Source: Clostridia bacterium
GTDB lineage: Bacteria > Bacillota > Clostridia > Christensenellales > Aristaeellaceae
Direction: 5' to 3'
Assembly (NCBI GenBank): GCA_900769075.1
Contig: CAAGFE010000098.1
Location: 1-24,250, forward strand
Length of the DNA stretch: 24,250 nucleotides
Both the position numbers and the translations under genes were made by a program. This document shows positions 15,404 to 22,960 of this stretch, one piece after another. The notes below the pieces were generated by a model. That model was given only the letters and a program-made list of their open reading frames with translations. It did not search any database and was not told the origin of the DNA. Position 1 is the first letter of the stretch. The number at the start of each line of letters is the position of its first letter.

Positions 15404-16510
15404 ATGACTTGCACCCCCATCCCGGTGTACAGCCCTGCATCCGCCGTGATCCTGATTCCTTCCCTGGAGCCGGACGGCCGTCTGCCCGCCTATGTGGCCA
15501 AGCTCCTGGAACGGGGCTTCACCCGGGCCGTCATCGTCAACGACGGCAGCAGCGAGAAGTATCAGCCCATCTTCGACCAGCTCGCCGCGATGGAGGGCGT
15601 GACCGTCCTCCGCCACGAGGTCAACCGGGGCAAGGGCTGTGCCCTCAAGACCGGCTATGCCTTCATCCGCGACCATATGCCCGATGCCTCCGGCGTGATC
15701 ACCGCCGACGCGGATGGCCAGCACACGGTGGAGGACTGCTGGAAGCTTGCAGAGGCACTGCTGGATGAAAAACGGGCGATGTACCTGGGCAGCCGCGATT
15801 TCAATCTGCCCCATGTGCCTCCCAAGTCCCGCATGGGCAACAAGATCACCAGCGCGGTGTTCCAGCTGCTCTACGGGCAGTGGCTGCCCGACACCCAGAC
15901 CGGCTTGCGCGCCTTCCGCCGGGAGGATCTGCAGTTCATGATCGACGTGCCCGGCGAACGCTTCGAGTACGAAATGCAGGTGCTCATCGCCTGCGCCCGC
16001 GCCGGCATCGCCATGCTGCCCATCACCATCGAAACAGTGTACGAGAACGAAAACGAGGGCACCCACTTCCATCCCATCCGGGACAGCTACCGCATCTACA
16101 AGGTGATCCTGGGCAACTTCGTGAAGTTCATGGGCGCGTCCATCGTGTCCTTCCTGATTGACTTCACGCTGCTGACGCTGCTGGGCAACACCGTCTTTGC
16201 GGCGGTCACCCACGGCGCGTTCTTCGCCAAGGTGCTGGCCCGGTGCGTTTCCGCCCCCTGCAACTTCCTCATGAACAGCAAGTTCGTGTTCAAAAAGGCC
16301 ATGACCCGGACGACCTTCCTGCGCTACGTTGTGCTGGCGGCTGGGATCATGGTGCTCTCCGCCGTGGGGGTGGACAGCATCATGACCTGGCTGCACTTCC
16401 CCAACGCCATCATCGGCCTGGTGGGCGTTGCGGTGGATGTGGTGCTGTACCTGGTCAGCTATCGGGTGCAGAACAAGTGGGTCTTTCCGCCGGACAAGGA
16501 GCAGAAGTGA
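15404..16510 (+). CDS. GT2 glycosyltransferase fused to a GtrA domain
   Basis: A 368-residue fusion. Residues 13-235 are a GT2 domain of the dolichol-phosphate-sugar synthase type: SAVILIPSLEPDGRL, VIVNDGSS, NRGKGCALKTGYAF, the nucleotide-sugar/metal motif DADGQH (102-107) and TGLRAFRRED. Residues 239-363 are a GtrA domain with four membrane segments, FVKFMGASIVSFLIDFTLL to NKWVF. Such fusions likely make a polyprenyl-phosphate sugar and present it across the membrane for use on the outer face. The ribosome binding site (AGAAAGG, 13 bases away) is weak, and no better start exists because an in-frame stop lies just upstream. It leads a five-gene operon. Confidence 0.9.
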   Translation: MTCTPIPVYSPASAVILIPSLEPDGRLPAYVAKLLERGFTRAVIVNDGSSEKYQPIFDQLAAMEGVTVLRHEVNRGKGCALKTGYAFIRDHMPDASGVITADADGQHTVEDCWKLAEALLDEKRAMYLGSRDFNLPHVPPKSRMGNKITSAVFQLLYGQWLPDTQTGLRAFRREDLQFMIDVPGERFEYEMQVLIACARAGIAMLPITIETVYENENEGTHFHPIRDSYRIYKVILGNFVKFMGASIVSFLIDFTLLTLLGNTVFAAVTHGAFFAKVLARCVSAPCNFLMNSKFVFKKAMTRTTFLRYVVLAAGIMVLSAVGVDSIMTWLHFPNAIIGLVGVAVDVVLYLVSYRVQNKWVFPPDKEQK

Positions 16511-16511
16511 C

Positions 16512-16667
16512 ATGAAAAACCGGAAGAACATGCTGTTGACGGTGCTGGCCCTGCTGCTGCTGGCAGGCTTTGCCCTGGGAACCCCCAGCCCGTCCATCAC
16601 GGAAGAAGCCCGCAACGCCCACATGAACCAGGGCATTGAGGATGAATACGCTTTCCTGTTTGAATAA
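16512..16667 (+). CDS. Small exported peptide, 51 residues
   Basis: A 51-residue open frame one base after the glycosyltransferase stop, with AAGGAG ten bases before the ATG. A basic start (MKNRKN) and a strongly hydrophobic stretch (LLTVLALLLLAGFALG) make a signal peptide or a single membrane anchor; the remaining 28 residues (from TPSPS) are acidic and end in DEYAFLFE. I recognise no family. Its place inside the operon, tight spacing, and a following gene with its own GGAGG argue that it is real. Cleavage near ALG-TP would release a short acidic peptide. Confidence 0.65.
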   Translation: MKNRKNMLLTVLALLLLAGFALGTPSPSITEEARNAHMNQGIEDEYAFLFE

Positions 16668-16692
16668 GCGACCCGATCTTTGGAGGAATACC

Positions 16693-17637
16693 ATGCGCAA
16701 GCTGCTTGCTTTTCTGATGCTGCTGACCCTGCTGGTGCCCGGCGCGCTGGGCGAGGAGGCCGGCACCGATGCCACGGCGGAGGCTTCCCGCTCCGCCATC
16801 ACCCCCCTGCCCGTCGATCTCTCCCCCGGCTATGTGCCCAACCCCGACTGCTTCATCGAGGCGGACGAGGAAAACGGCGTCCTTCAGGGCTACCAGGATG
16901 AATCCCTGACCGTCACCATGGAGCGGGTGCGCGTGGGGGATTCCACCTTCAACGTGGCCCGGATCAAAATCGCCCATCCCAGCCAGCTCCGCACCGGCCT
17001 GGCCAATGAGAAAGCCACCAAGAACAACAAGATTTCCACCATGGCCAAGAACCACAATGCGGTGGTGGCCATCGGCGGCGATTTCTTTTCCGACGCGAAG
17101 AACGGATACATCGTCCGCCAGTACAAGGAGTTCCGCAAGAGCCCCAAGTCCGTCTACGACATGCTGCTGGTGGACAACAACGGCGATTTCCACATCATCC
17201 TCCAATCCAACGCCGAGGAGCTCAAGGCCCTGCTGACCAGCGAGGAGCTGACCTTCCCCAACATCTTCAACTTCGGCCCCGCCCTCATCAAGGACGGTGT
17301 GCTGCTGGAATCCCCCGAGTATTACGTCAGCAACGGCAACCGCTACAACATCAAGAGCACCTCCGAGCCCCGCTGTGCCATCGGTCAGCTGGGTGAGCTG
17401 GAGTACATGTTCGTCGTGGTGGACGGCCGCCGCAAGGACAGCGACGGCTGCTCCACCGCCGAGCTGGGCCAGTGGATGTACGAGCAGGGCTGCGTTCAGG
17501 CCTACAACCTGGATGGCGGCAACAGCGCGCTGATGTGGTTCGGCGGCAAAAACTACTCCGACAAGTCCACCTCCAGCGAACGCACCGTGTCCGACTTCAT
17601 CTACGTTTCCACCGCCATCAGGCCTGAGGAGGAGTAA
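16693..17637 (+). CDS. Secreted phosphodiester glycosidase (NAGPA/DUF2233 family)
   Basis: A 314-residue exported enzyme; signal peptide ends near ALG-EE (residue 20). The catalytic fold is that of the phosphodiester glycosidase family named after mammalian NAGPA, which removes GlcNAc from phosphate-linked sugars. Visible motifs are HNAVVAIGGDFF (121-132), NFGPALIKDG, EPRCAIGQ and YNLDGGNSALMWFGG (271-285) with a final ERTVSDFIYV, all typical of the family. Bacterial substrates are probably sugar-phosphodiester bonds in cell-wall polymers, which is inference. Start chosen at the ATG at 16693 behind GGAGG; the open frame to 16636 runs through the end of the small peptide gene. Two bases separate its stop from the Lgt-like gene. 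Confidence 0.92.
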   Translation: MRKLLAFLMLLTLLVPGALGEEAGTDATAEASRSAITPLPVDLSPGYVPNPDCFIEADEENGVLQGYQDESLTVTMERVRVGDSTFNVARIKIAHPSQLRTGLANEKATKNNKISTMAKNHNAVVAIGGDFFSDAKNGYIVRQYKEFRKSPKSVYDMLLVDNNGDFHIILQSNAEELKALLTSEELTFPNIFNFGPALIKDGVLLESPEYYVSNGNRYNIKSTSEPRCAIGQLGELEYMFVVVDGRRKDSDGCSTAELGQWMYEQGCVQAYNLDGGNSALMWFGGKNYSDKSTSSERTVSDFIYVSTAIRPEEE

Positions 17638-17639
17638 GC

Positions 17640-18722
17640 ATGCTGACCCTCTATGGCGCGCTGGCTGCCCTGTCCCTGGCGGCGCTGCTGGCGGTGAGCT
17701 ATGTGCTGCTGCGCAGGCAGGGCGTCCCCTACGCCAGCTTCATCCGCTTTGCCGTGCTGTGCATTCCCTTTGCCTTCGTCGGCAGCCGGGCTGCCTTCTG
17801 CCTGTCGAACCTCCCCTACTACCTGGAAACCATCGCCATGCCGGAGATGATGCTCCACGTCCAGGACGGCGGCGCCTCCATGACCGGCGCGATGATCGGC
17901 GTGCTGCTGGCGGCATTCGCTGCCGCGAAATGGTGCAAGCTCCCGGCAGGCACGATGCTGGACGCCGCTGCCTTCGGCATGCCTGCTGCGCTGATCATCG
18001 AGCGGCTGGCGGAGCCGCTGTGTGACATGGGCTGGGGCAAGTATTTCCAATCCTCCCTGTTTGACTGCATGTCCTCGCTGACCGACGGCATGCACCCCGT
18101 CTTTGCATATGAAGCCATTGCCGCGGCCATCATAGGTGGTGCGCTGCTGCAGTGCTTCCGCCGCAGCCGCCTTGGTACCGGCGATGCAACGGGCTTCTTC
18201 CTGGTGCTGTACGGCTGCTGCCAGACCGTGCTGGAGAGCCTGCGCAATGACGGGCACATGAAGGTGATCCACTTCGTCCGGGTGAATCAGGTGGCAGCGA
18301 TTGCCATGGCGGCGGCGGTGCTGATCCTGTGGAGCCTTCGCTGCTTCCGGGCTGGCGGACGCAGGGAAGCCTTCGTTTCCTGGGCGCTGACGCTGGTATG
18401 CATCGTCTTTGGCGTGGTGCAGGAGTTCGCCGCAGACGGCGACGAGAATCCCTACTTCAGCCTGACCCTGGTGTCCGGCCTGGTGGCGGCGCTGCTGGTG
18501 ATCGGCTCCATCGCCTGGTTCCTGGTGTGGCGCAGGCAGAGCAAATCCACCCCGGCGGTGCCTGGGGTGGCGGCGGCGGCAGCGCTGCTGCTCCTCATCG
18601 AGCGCACAGCCAACACCGGTACCCATCGTTTGTTCTTCGTTTACGGCATCATGGCCGCGAACGTGTATCTCATCGGCCACATGGCCTTCGCCCTGCGTGC
18701 CCGCGCGGCGATGAAGGAGTAA
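17640..18722 (+). CDS. Divergent Lgt-like membrane protein with extra C-terminal membrane domain
   Basis: A 360-residue membrane protein resembling prolipoprotein diacylglyceryl transferase over residues 1-240, with an added hydrophobic domain of about three segments (245-360); canonical Lgt is about 250-290 residues. Aligned by eye, DGGASMTGAMIG matches the family GGLSFHGG motif with Thr82 in place of the key His, and ERLAEPL matches the RIGN motif with Glu125 in place of Asn. HPVFAYE (152-158) and LESLRND (198-204) are kept. It is therefore probably not the housekeeping Lgt; it may transfer another lipid or bind one. It starts two bases after the glycosidase stop with a GGAGGAG site. Confidence 0.72.
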   Translation: MLTLYGALAALSLAALLAVSYVLLRRQGVPYASFIRFAVLCIPFAFVGSRAAFCLSNLPYYLETIAMPEMMLHVQDGGASMTGAMIGVLLAAFAAAKWCKLPAGTMLDAAAFGMPAALIIERLAEPLCDMGWGKYFQSSLFDCMSSLTDGMHPVFAYEAIAAAIIGGALLQCFRRSRLGTGDATGFFLVLYGCCQTVLESLRNDGHMKVIHFVRVNQVAAIAMAAAVLILWSLRCFRAGGRREAFVSWALTLVCIVFGVVQEFAADGDENPYFSLTLVSGLVAALLVIGSIAWFLVWRRQSKSTPAVPGVAAAAALLLLIERTANTGTHRLFFVYGIMAANVYLIGHMAFALRARAAMKE

Positions 18723-18725
18723 GCT

Positions 18726-18944
18726 ATGGACAAGAAGCAGATTGAACGCATCAATGAGCTGGGCCGCAAGAAGAAGGCCGAGGGGCTCACCGAGGAAGAA
18801 GCCGCCGAGCGCGCCGCGCTGCACCAGCAGTACATCAGCGAATGGCGGGAACAAACCCGCGCCATGCTGGACAACTTGGTCATCCAGCGCCCCGACGGTA
18901 CCCGCGAGCCGCTGAAAAAGAAGGCGCCGACCGTCAAGCACTGA
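18726..18944 (+). CDS. DUF896 (UPF0291/YnzC-like) protein
   Basis: A 72-residue cytoplasmic protein, highly charged, with the family signature INELGRKKKAEGLTEEEAAE and then LHQQYISEWREQ near residues 33-44. The family forms a small helical hairpin; in Bacillus YnzC is a small protein linked to the SOS cluster, but the biochemical role is unknown. An AGGAG six bases before the ATG and three bases between the previous stop and this start make it the last gene of the operon, immediately before the terminator. Confidence 0.9.
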   Translation: MDKKQIERINELGRKKKAEGLTEEEAAERAALHQQYISEWREQTRAMLDNLVIQRPDGTREPLKKKAPTVKH

Positions 18945-18952
18945 GCAGCAGG

Positions 18953-18997
18953 AAGAGCCTGAATCACCGATTTTGTCGATGATTCAGGCTCTTTTTT
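18953..18997 (+). terminator. Strong intrinsic terminator of the GT2-GtrA operon
   Basis: A 14-base-pair stem (18953-18966 with 18980-18993) with a 13-base loop is followed by a run of T to 18997, nine bases past the DUF896 stop. Confidence 0.9.
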
Positions 18998-19048
18998 GGG
19001 GGCCTCATCTTCTGCCGGGCGCAGCACCGCATACCCTTCCGGGCACAG

Positions 19049-19076
19049 AAAAGCGGACAGCCTGTGAGCTGTCCGC
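19049..19076 (-). terminator. Probable intrinsic terminator of the DUF1292 gene
   Basis: A nine-base-pair stem (19053-19061 with 19068-19076), loop of six, is followed on the minus strand by TTTTCTG. It lies 97 bases past the stop of the minus-strand gene ending at 19173. The rest of 18998-19172 shows no gene. Confidence 0.7.
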
Positions 19077-19172
19077 CAAACGGATTCGTCTGATTGAAGA
19101 TGCTGCGGGTAACTTGAAATGTGTGATCATATTCCGGAGTGATAAGAAACCGCAGGCTTCAGGGCGGGAAGG

Positions 19173-19529
19173 TCAATCTTCGTCGTCCGCTTCTTCATCG
19201 CTGTTGAGCTTCATGGAGGCGATCTCCATCAGCTTGGCTTCGAGCACCTGATCCTCCACGGGGACGAACTCCTCCAGCTCCTCGCCGGATTCATCCGTCG
19301 TGGGCACGATCTTCATCACATAGCAAGCGATGCCTTCCTCCTCAGCATCCGCTTCGTCCGCGCCCTCATCGTTGGAGTCGGTCAGGATGGCGTATTCCTC
19401 GCCATTATAGAAGAAATAGTCAATGATTGAGAACAGGATGGTGTTGCCTTCCTCATCGGTCATTTCGATCATGTCCTCCATGACGCCCTCGTCCAACCCA
19501 TCCTGCTGGAAAGATTCTTCGCTGTTCAT
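19173..19529 (-). CDS. DUF1292 protein
   Basis: A 118-residue, very acidic protein with the family core IEMTDEEGNTILFSIIDYFFYNGEEYAIL (about residues 20-48) and YVMKI, then a Glu/Asp-rich tail. DUF1292 proteins are small cytoplasmic proteins of Bacillota of unknown function. The tail from about residue 60 includes long acidic stretches, more than most members. GAGGTG six bases before the ATG at 19529 supports this start over the open frame to 19562. It is transcribed alone from a clear promoter. Confidence 0.85.
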   Translation of the reverse strand: MNSEESFQQDGLDEGVMEDMIEMTDEEGNTILFSIIDYFFYNGEEYAILTDSNDEGADEADAEEEGIACYVMKIVPTTDESGEELEEFVPVEDQVLEAKLMEIASMKLNSDEEADDED

Positions 19530-19597
19530 TGGAAACACCTCTTTCTGTTGATGCTGCCGCACGCAGGCGGTTTTTTCTTTCTCTTTTTCCTATCCTT

Positions 19598-19626
19598 ATT
19601 ATACATGAAGACGCCCGATTTGGCAA
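19598..19626 (-). promoter_or_regulatory. Promoter of the DUF1292 gene
   Basis: On the minus strand TTGCCA (19621-19626) is followed after 17 bases by TATAAT (19598-19603), 68 bases before the start codon. A six-base inverted repeat (19618-19623 with 19631-19636) overlaps the -35. Confidence 0.78.
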
Positions 19627-19732
19627 TACCCCAAATTGGATTTTTATCTTCCGGGCGGCAGAGGATCCCCGGCGTCTCGCCCATCTGGCTTCCCGGTCCG
19701 GCCCTCGCAGGTTTCCTCGTTCCCCCGGACCA

Positions 19733-20851
19733 TCAATACCGGCCGTAATGCTGGATGGCAGCCATCACCAGGCGCATGCTGGTCAGCAGGCTGCCGTTGT
19801 TGATGGAGCCTGCAGTGCAGATGTTCAGCCCGCGGCCGGTGGCTTTGGCAGCCTCGCAGTCGCGCTTGACCTGGGCGACGATGTTCTCCTCCTCATTGCG
19901 CATGAAGGTGAAGGGCGCAAGGCACCCGTCGATGCGGGCCTTGGGCAGGTATTTGCGGATCTCCGGCACCAGCACCGTCGGGCCGAAGTTGACGCCGGTC
20001 AGGTTCAATCGGCCCAGGATGGGCAGGAGATGTCCCATCGGGCTGTCGGAATGCTGATAGCGGCTGTCGCCCTCGTTGGGCGCAAAGCGTGCGAACACAT
20101 CCCGCAGAATGGGATAGCCAAAGAACTCATACATCTCCGGGTTGAGCAGGCAGCAGTTGTCATCCGCAAAGGAGAAGCCGTACTTGCCGCGTTCCTGGGG
20201 CTGCACACCGGCTTCCTCGTCCATCACATCGCTCATTTCGATGATGACCCGCTTGATGGTGTCGGAAAACCGTTTCGCCAGGTCAGGCTCATCCAGGATG
20301 AGATAAATCAGGTTTTCCTCGCCCATGAGGGAGCAGGCCAGGGTCACGGGGCCGCGGATGTGGCGCATGGGGCTGGGGCGGCGGCCTGTTTCCTCAAAGA
20401 TGCGCTTCTTTTCCTGCGCCCAGTTGGCGGGCAGCATCGCGGAACGGATGTCCAGCTTGTCCACCCGATCCAGCATCGCTTCCAATTCTTCCGGTGTTTC
20501 GGCGCAGCGGTGCAGCCATTCAGAGTGGTTGATGTACTCATACCGGCTGCCGAAGATTTCCCCGATACGCTTCACATAGGGGAATTCCACGGGATCGAAG
20601 TGCTCCGGCAGCAATCGCTTGCCGACGATTTTCTCCGCCTTGTCGTTGTAGCGCTTGTTCAGCTCCGCCTGGCGGATGGGGTCTATCGGATCCCAGGGAT
20701 GGCCCTCCACCCCCAGCTCCGCATAGACGCACTCATTGCTCATGCGGATGCCCAATGCTGCCTGCGGCGCAGCTGTCGAGAAGCAGTTATCCTGATGAGC
20801 CAACTCATCGTCCGCCCAGAACTGATTGACGTCCAGATCAAGATGCTTCAT
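19733..20851 (-). CDS. Uroporphyrinogen-decarboxylase-superfamily protein
   Basis: A 372-residue TIM-barrel-type protein of the URO-D superfamily, which includes heme-pathway decarboxylases and methylamine/methanol corrinoid methyltransferases. Family-like stretches are RHIRGPVTLACSLMGEE (163-179), FADDNCCLLNPEMYEFFGYP (228-247), YQHSDSPMGHLLPIL and DGCLAPFTF. Neither a heme pathway nor a corrinoid protein is encoded nearby, so function is open: possibly methyl transfer or another C-C decarboxylation. GGAG lies ten bases before the ATG at 20851; the frame is open to 20914. It is divergent from the sugar operon and has its own promoter. Confidence 0.78.
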   Translation of the reverse strand: MKHLDLDVNQFWADDELAHQDNCFSTAAPQAALGIRMSNECVYAELGVEGHPWDPIDPIRQAELNKRYNDKAEKIVGKRLLPEHFDPVEFPYVKRIGEIFGSRYEYINHSEWLHRCAETPEELEAMLDRVDKLDIRSAMLPANWAQEKKRIFEETGRRPSPMRHIRGPVTLACSLMGEENLIYLILDEPDLAKRFSDTIKRVIIEMSDVMDEEAGVQPQERGKYGFSFADDNCCLLNPEMYEFFGYPILRDVFARFAPNEGDSRYQHSDSPMGHLLPILGRLNLTGVNFGPTVLVPEIRKYLPKARIDGCLAPFTFMRNEEENIVAQVKRDCEAAKATGRGLNICTAGSINNGSLLTSMRLVMAAIQHYGRY

Positions 20852-20885
20852 TTGATTCACGCTCCATGCAGGGACAAGCGCGTGC

Positions 20886-20933
20886 GTCCCCGAATCATAG
20901 GTACATCGTAGCACATCTCCGGGGACAAGTCAA
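20886..20933 (-). promoter_or_regulatory. Promoter of the URO-D-like gene with flanking inverted repeat
   Basis: On the minus strand TTGACT (20928-20933) is followed after 17 bases by TACGAT (20905-20910). An inverted repeat GTCCCCG/CGGGGAC (20886-20892 with 20920-20926) brackets the -10, which could be an operator. Confidence 0.68.
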
Positions 20934-20940
20934 GGACAAT

Positions 20941-20960
20941 CAGGCGCTGCATCGCGCCTG
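20941..20960. promoter_or_regulatory. Palindrome between divergent promoters
   Basis: A perfect seven-base inverted repeat (20941-20947 with 20954-20960, six-base loop) sits just upstream of both divergent promoters, ten bases before the -35 at 20971. It may be a regulator site; its role is unknown. Confidence 0.4.
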
Positions 20961-20970
20961 CCAGGGACGC

Positions 20971-20999
20971 TTGACATTCTTCTGCCACCATGTTATAAT
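20971..20999 (+). promoter_or_regulatory. Consensus promoter of the sugar catabolic operon
   Basis: TTGACA (20971-20976) is followed after exactly 17 bases by TATAAT (20994-20999): a perfect consensus, 47 bases before the start codon at 21046. Such a strong promoter usually requires repression. Confidence 0.92.
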
Positions 21000-21008
21000 G
21001 TCATGACA
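20999..21008. promoter_or_regulatory. Candidate GntR-family operator
   Basis: The perfect ten-base palindrome TGTCATGACA overlaps the last base of the -10 and the transcription start. The GT and AC outer pairs fit the spacing of GntR-family (HutC subgroup) operators. The regulator encoded in the same operon is the likely binder. Confidence 0.6.
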
Positions 21009-21045
21009 AATCATTCATCTGCATGTGGCAGAAGGAGGAATACCC

Positions 21046-22044
21046 ATGGTCAATTTTGACGAAGCGCAAATTGTGGCAGCCGCCGAGCATATCTACGCCC
21101 AGCGGAATCAACTGGAAGCCATGGCGGACAGCATCTGCGACGAAGGCTTTGACCTGCTCCTGTTCACCTCCAGCGGCGGGTCGCAGGCCATGCTCGATCC
21201 GTTCGCCTTCTATCTGCGTCATCATTCCCGACTCCCGGTGGAAAATGTGCTCTCCGCCGATCTGCTCCTGGGCGGGTGCAACCGGATCACCCGGAAAAGC
21301 GTGGCCTTCCTGGCCTCCAAATCCGGCGATACCAAAGAAACCATGGACGCTGCGCATTTCCTCAAGCGGCAGGGCGTCAGAATCTATTCAATTGTCAGCC
21401 AGGCGCAATCCCCCCTGGAGGAAATCAGCGACGGATGCCTTGTATATGGCACCGGACGTCCCCAGGAGCTGGCGCTGTATCTGCTGATCGGGCGCATCAT
21501 GTACCGCAGCGGCTGCTTTGATGCCTATCCCCGCTTTGCCGATGAGCTCCGCCACCTGGGAAAAGCGCTGGCACAGGTGCGCAAGCAGGCGGATGCGAAA
21601 TGCCTTGAATACGCGCAGAAATACTGCCATGAGCCCTACAACATCTGGATCGGCTCGGGCGATCTGTGGCCCCAGGCATATTCGTACAGCATGTGCGTGC
21701 TGGAGGAAAGCCAGTGGATCCGCACCAAAAGCGTTTCCAGCCCGGAGTTCTTCCACGGCACGCTTGAGCTGCTGGAGGAGGATGTGTGCGTCACGCTTCT
21801 GCTCACCGAAGGTCCCACCCGCGTCCTGGATGAGCGCGTGCGCGACTTTGCAGCCCGGCACACCGCCAAGCTGACCTGTTTTGACACGCGGGATTACGCT
21901 CTTCCCGGCATCAGCGACGAGTTCCGCTGCATCCTCAGCCCCGTGGTGATGGCCGCGGTGCTGCAGCGCATCAGCAAGAACATGGAGGTCATCACCGGCC
22001 ATTCGCTGGACATCCGACGTTATTACAGAAAAGAGATTTACTGA
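21046..22044 (+). CDS. SIS-domain sugar isomerase, fructosamine-6-phosphate deglycase (FrlB-like)
   Basis: A 332-residue cytoplasmic protein with two SIS domains, the length of FrlB. The first carries TSSGGSQAM (41-49) and SKSGDTKET (91-99), the phosphosugar-binding loops; the second carries IWIGSGD (200-206) and SPEFFHGTLELLEED (232-246), the Glu/His segment where FrlB and GlmS-type isomerases act. The end GHSLDIRRYYRKE also looks FrlB-like. FrlB cleaves fructoselysine 6-phosphate to glucose 6-phosphate and lysine. AAGGAGG lies seven bases before the ATG at 21046. It opens an operon with an FrlD-like kinase and FrlR-like regulator. An amino-sugar substrate is the main alternative. Confidence 0.82.
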   Translation: MVNFDEAQIVAAAEHIYAQRNQLEAMADSICDEGFDLLLFTSSGGSQAMLDPFAFYLRHHSRLPVENVLSADLLLGGCNRITRKSVAFLASKSGDTKETMDAAHFLKRQGVRIYSIVSQAQSPLEEISDGCLVYGTGRPQELALYLLIGRIMYRSGCFDAYPRFADELRHLGKALAQVRKQADAKCLEYAQKYCHEPYNIWIGSGDLWPQAYSYSMCVLEESQWIRTKSVSSPEFFHGTLELLEEDVCVTLLLTEGPTRVLDERVRDFAARHTAKLTCFDTRDYALPGISDEFRCILSPVVMAAVLQRISKNMEVITGHSLDIRRYYRKEIY

Positions 22045-22045
22045 C

Positions 22046-22960
22046 ATGAAATTGATTGCCTTGGGCGATAACTGCATCGACCTCTACCGCAACACCGGCG
22101 AGGCCTTCCCCGGGGGGAATGCGCTCAACGCGGCGGTCTGCGCTGCCCGCCTCGGCGTCAGCGCGGAATACCTGGGGGCGCTGGGTACGGACATCATGGC
22201 GCAGCTGATCTGCCGCACGCTGGATGATCGCGGCGTGTGCCGTTCCGGCTGCCCGGTGATTCCCGGTGGGACGACAAAGGCCTGCTGCTACCGGGTCGAA
22301 AATGGCGAACGAACCTACCTCGGTGTACTGACCGGGCCCCGCTGGACGGGTCCCCTTGCATGGACGCCGGATTGCCAGACGCGGCTTGGCGGAGCCGACG
22401 TGGTCATCAGCAGCTGCAACGCCAAGATGCCGGAGCACATGGCGGCCGTCGCTGCCCTTCCGCCGCTGTTTGCCTTTGACTTTGGCGAGAAGGAGAAGTA
22501 CCGCACAGCGGAGTACTTTGACCAGGTATGCGCTTCCGGGCTGGATTTGTGCATGTTCTCCTGTGCCCCGATGAGCGAAGCGGCTTTCTCGGCCTTCTGT
22601 ACCCCCCTGCACCGGCGTCGCGTCTGCCATGTGCTGACGACCATGGGGGCTGCGGGGGCGATGATCTCCAACGGCGGGCAGATCGTCCGCAGCTGCTCAA
22701 CGCTGCTCGTCCCCCAGGACACCATGGGTGCGGGCGATGCCTTCCTTGTCGGCATGGTCATCGCCATGCAAAAAGCCGGATGGCGCAAAGGCTGTCCCCT
22801 GCCTGCCGACGCTTTGCTGAGCGCCCTGCAATATGCAGCGGAGGTCGCGGCACAGCAATGCATGCTGCCCGGCGGCGCGGGCGTGCGCGTCACGCTGGCA
22901 CAGGAAGAAATCGAAGCATGGGAGGCACAGCTGAATGGACTTGAAGCAGCTGCACATTGA
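22046..22960 (+). CDS. PfkB-family sugar kinase (FrlD-like fructosamine kinase)
   Basis: A 304-residue PfkB/ribokinase-fold kinase. The substrate-side motif PGGNALNAAV (22-31) and the phosphoryl-transfer motif DTMGAGDAF (225-233) with Asp231 as base are intact. Paired with an FrlB-like deglycase it probably phosphorylates the fructosamine on O6 before cleavage. It starts one base after the SIS gene stop, and its last 26 bases overlap the regulator gene. It is some 20-40 residues longer than known FrlD proteins, mainly in the C-terminal part. Cysteine content is unusually high across the middle. Substrate is inferred from neighbours. Confidence 0.8.
   Translation: MKLIALGDNCIDLYRNTGEAFPGGNALNAAVCAARLGVSAEYLGALGTDIMAQLICRTLDDRGVCRSGCPVIPGGTTKACCYRVENGERTYLGVLTGPRWTGPLAWTPDCQTRLGGADVVISSCNAKMPEHMAAVAALPPLFAFDFGEKEKYRTAEYFDQVCASGLDLCMFSCAPMSEAAFSAFCTPLHRRRVCHVLTTMGAAGAMISNGGQIVRSCSTLLVPQDTMGAGDAFLVGMVIAMQKAGWRKGCPLPADALLSALQYAAEVAAQQCMLPGGAGVRVTLAQEEIEAWEAQLNGLEAAAH

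Noticed and set aside
15332..16636. Minus-strand 434-codon frame opposite the GT2-GtrA gene
   Set aside because: Antisense to a clear glycosyltransferase; no motif, no promoter and composition of a shadow frame.
19695..19731. Seven-base inverted repeat after the URO-D-like gene as a terminator
   Set aside because: The loop is 23 bases and no T-run follows on the minus strand, so termination there is not supported.
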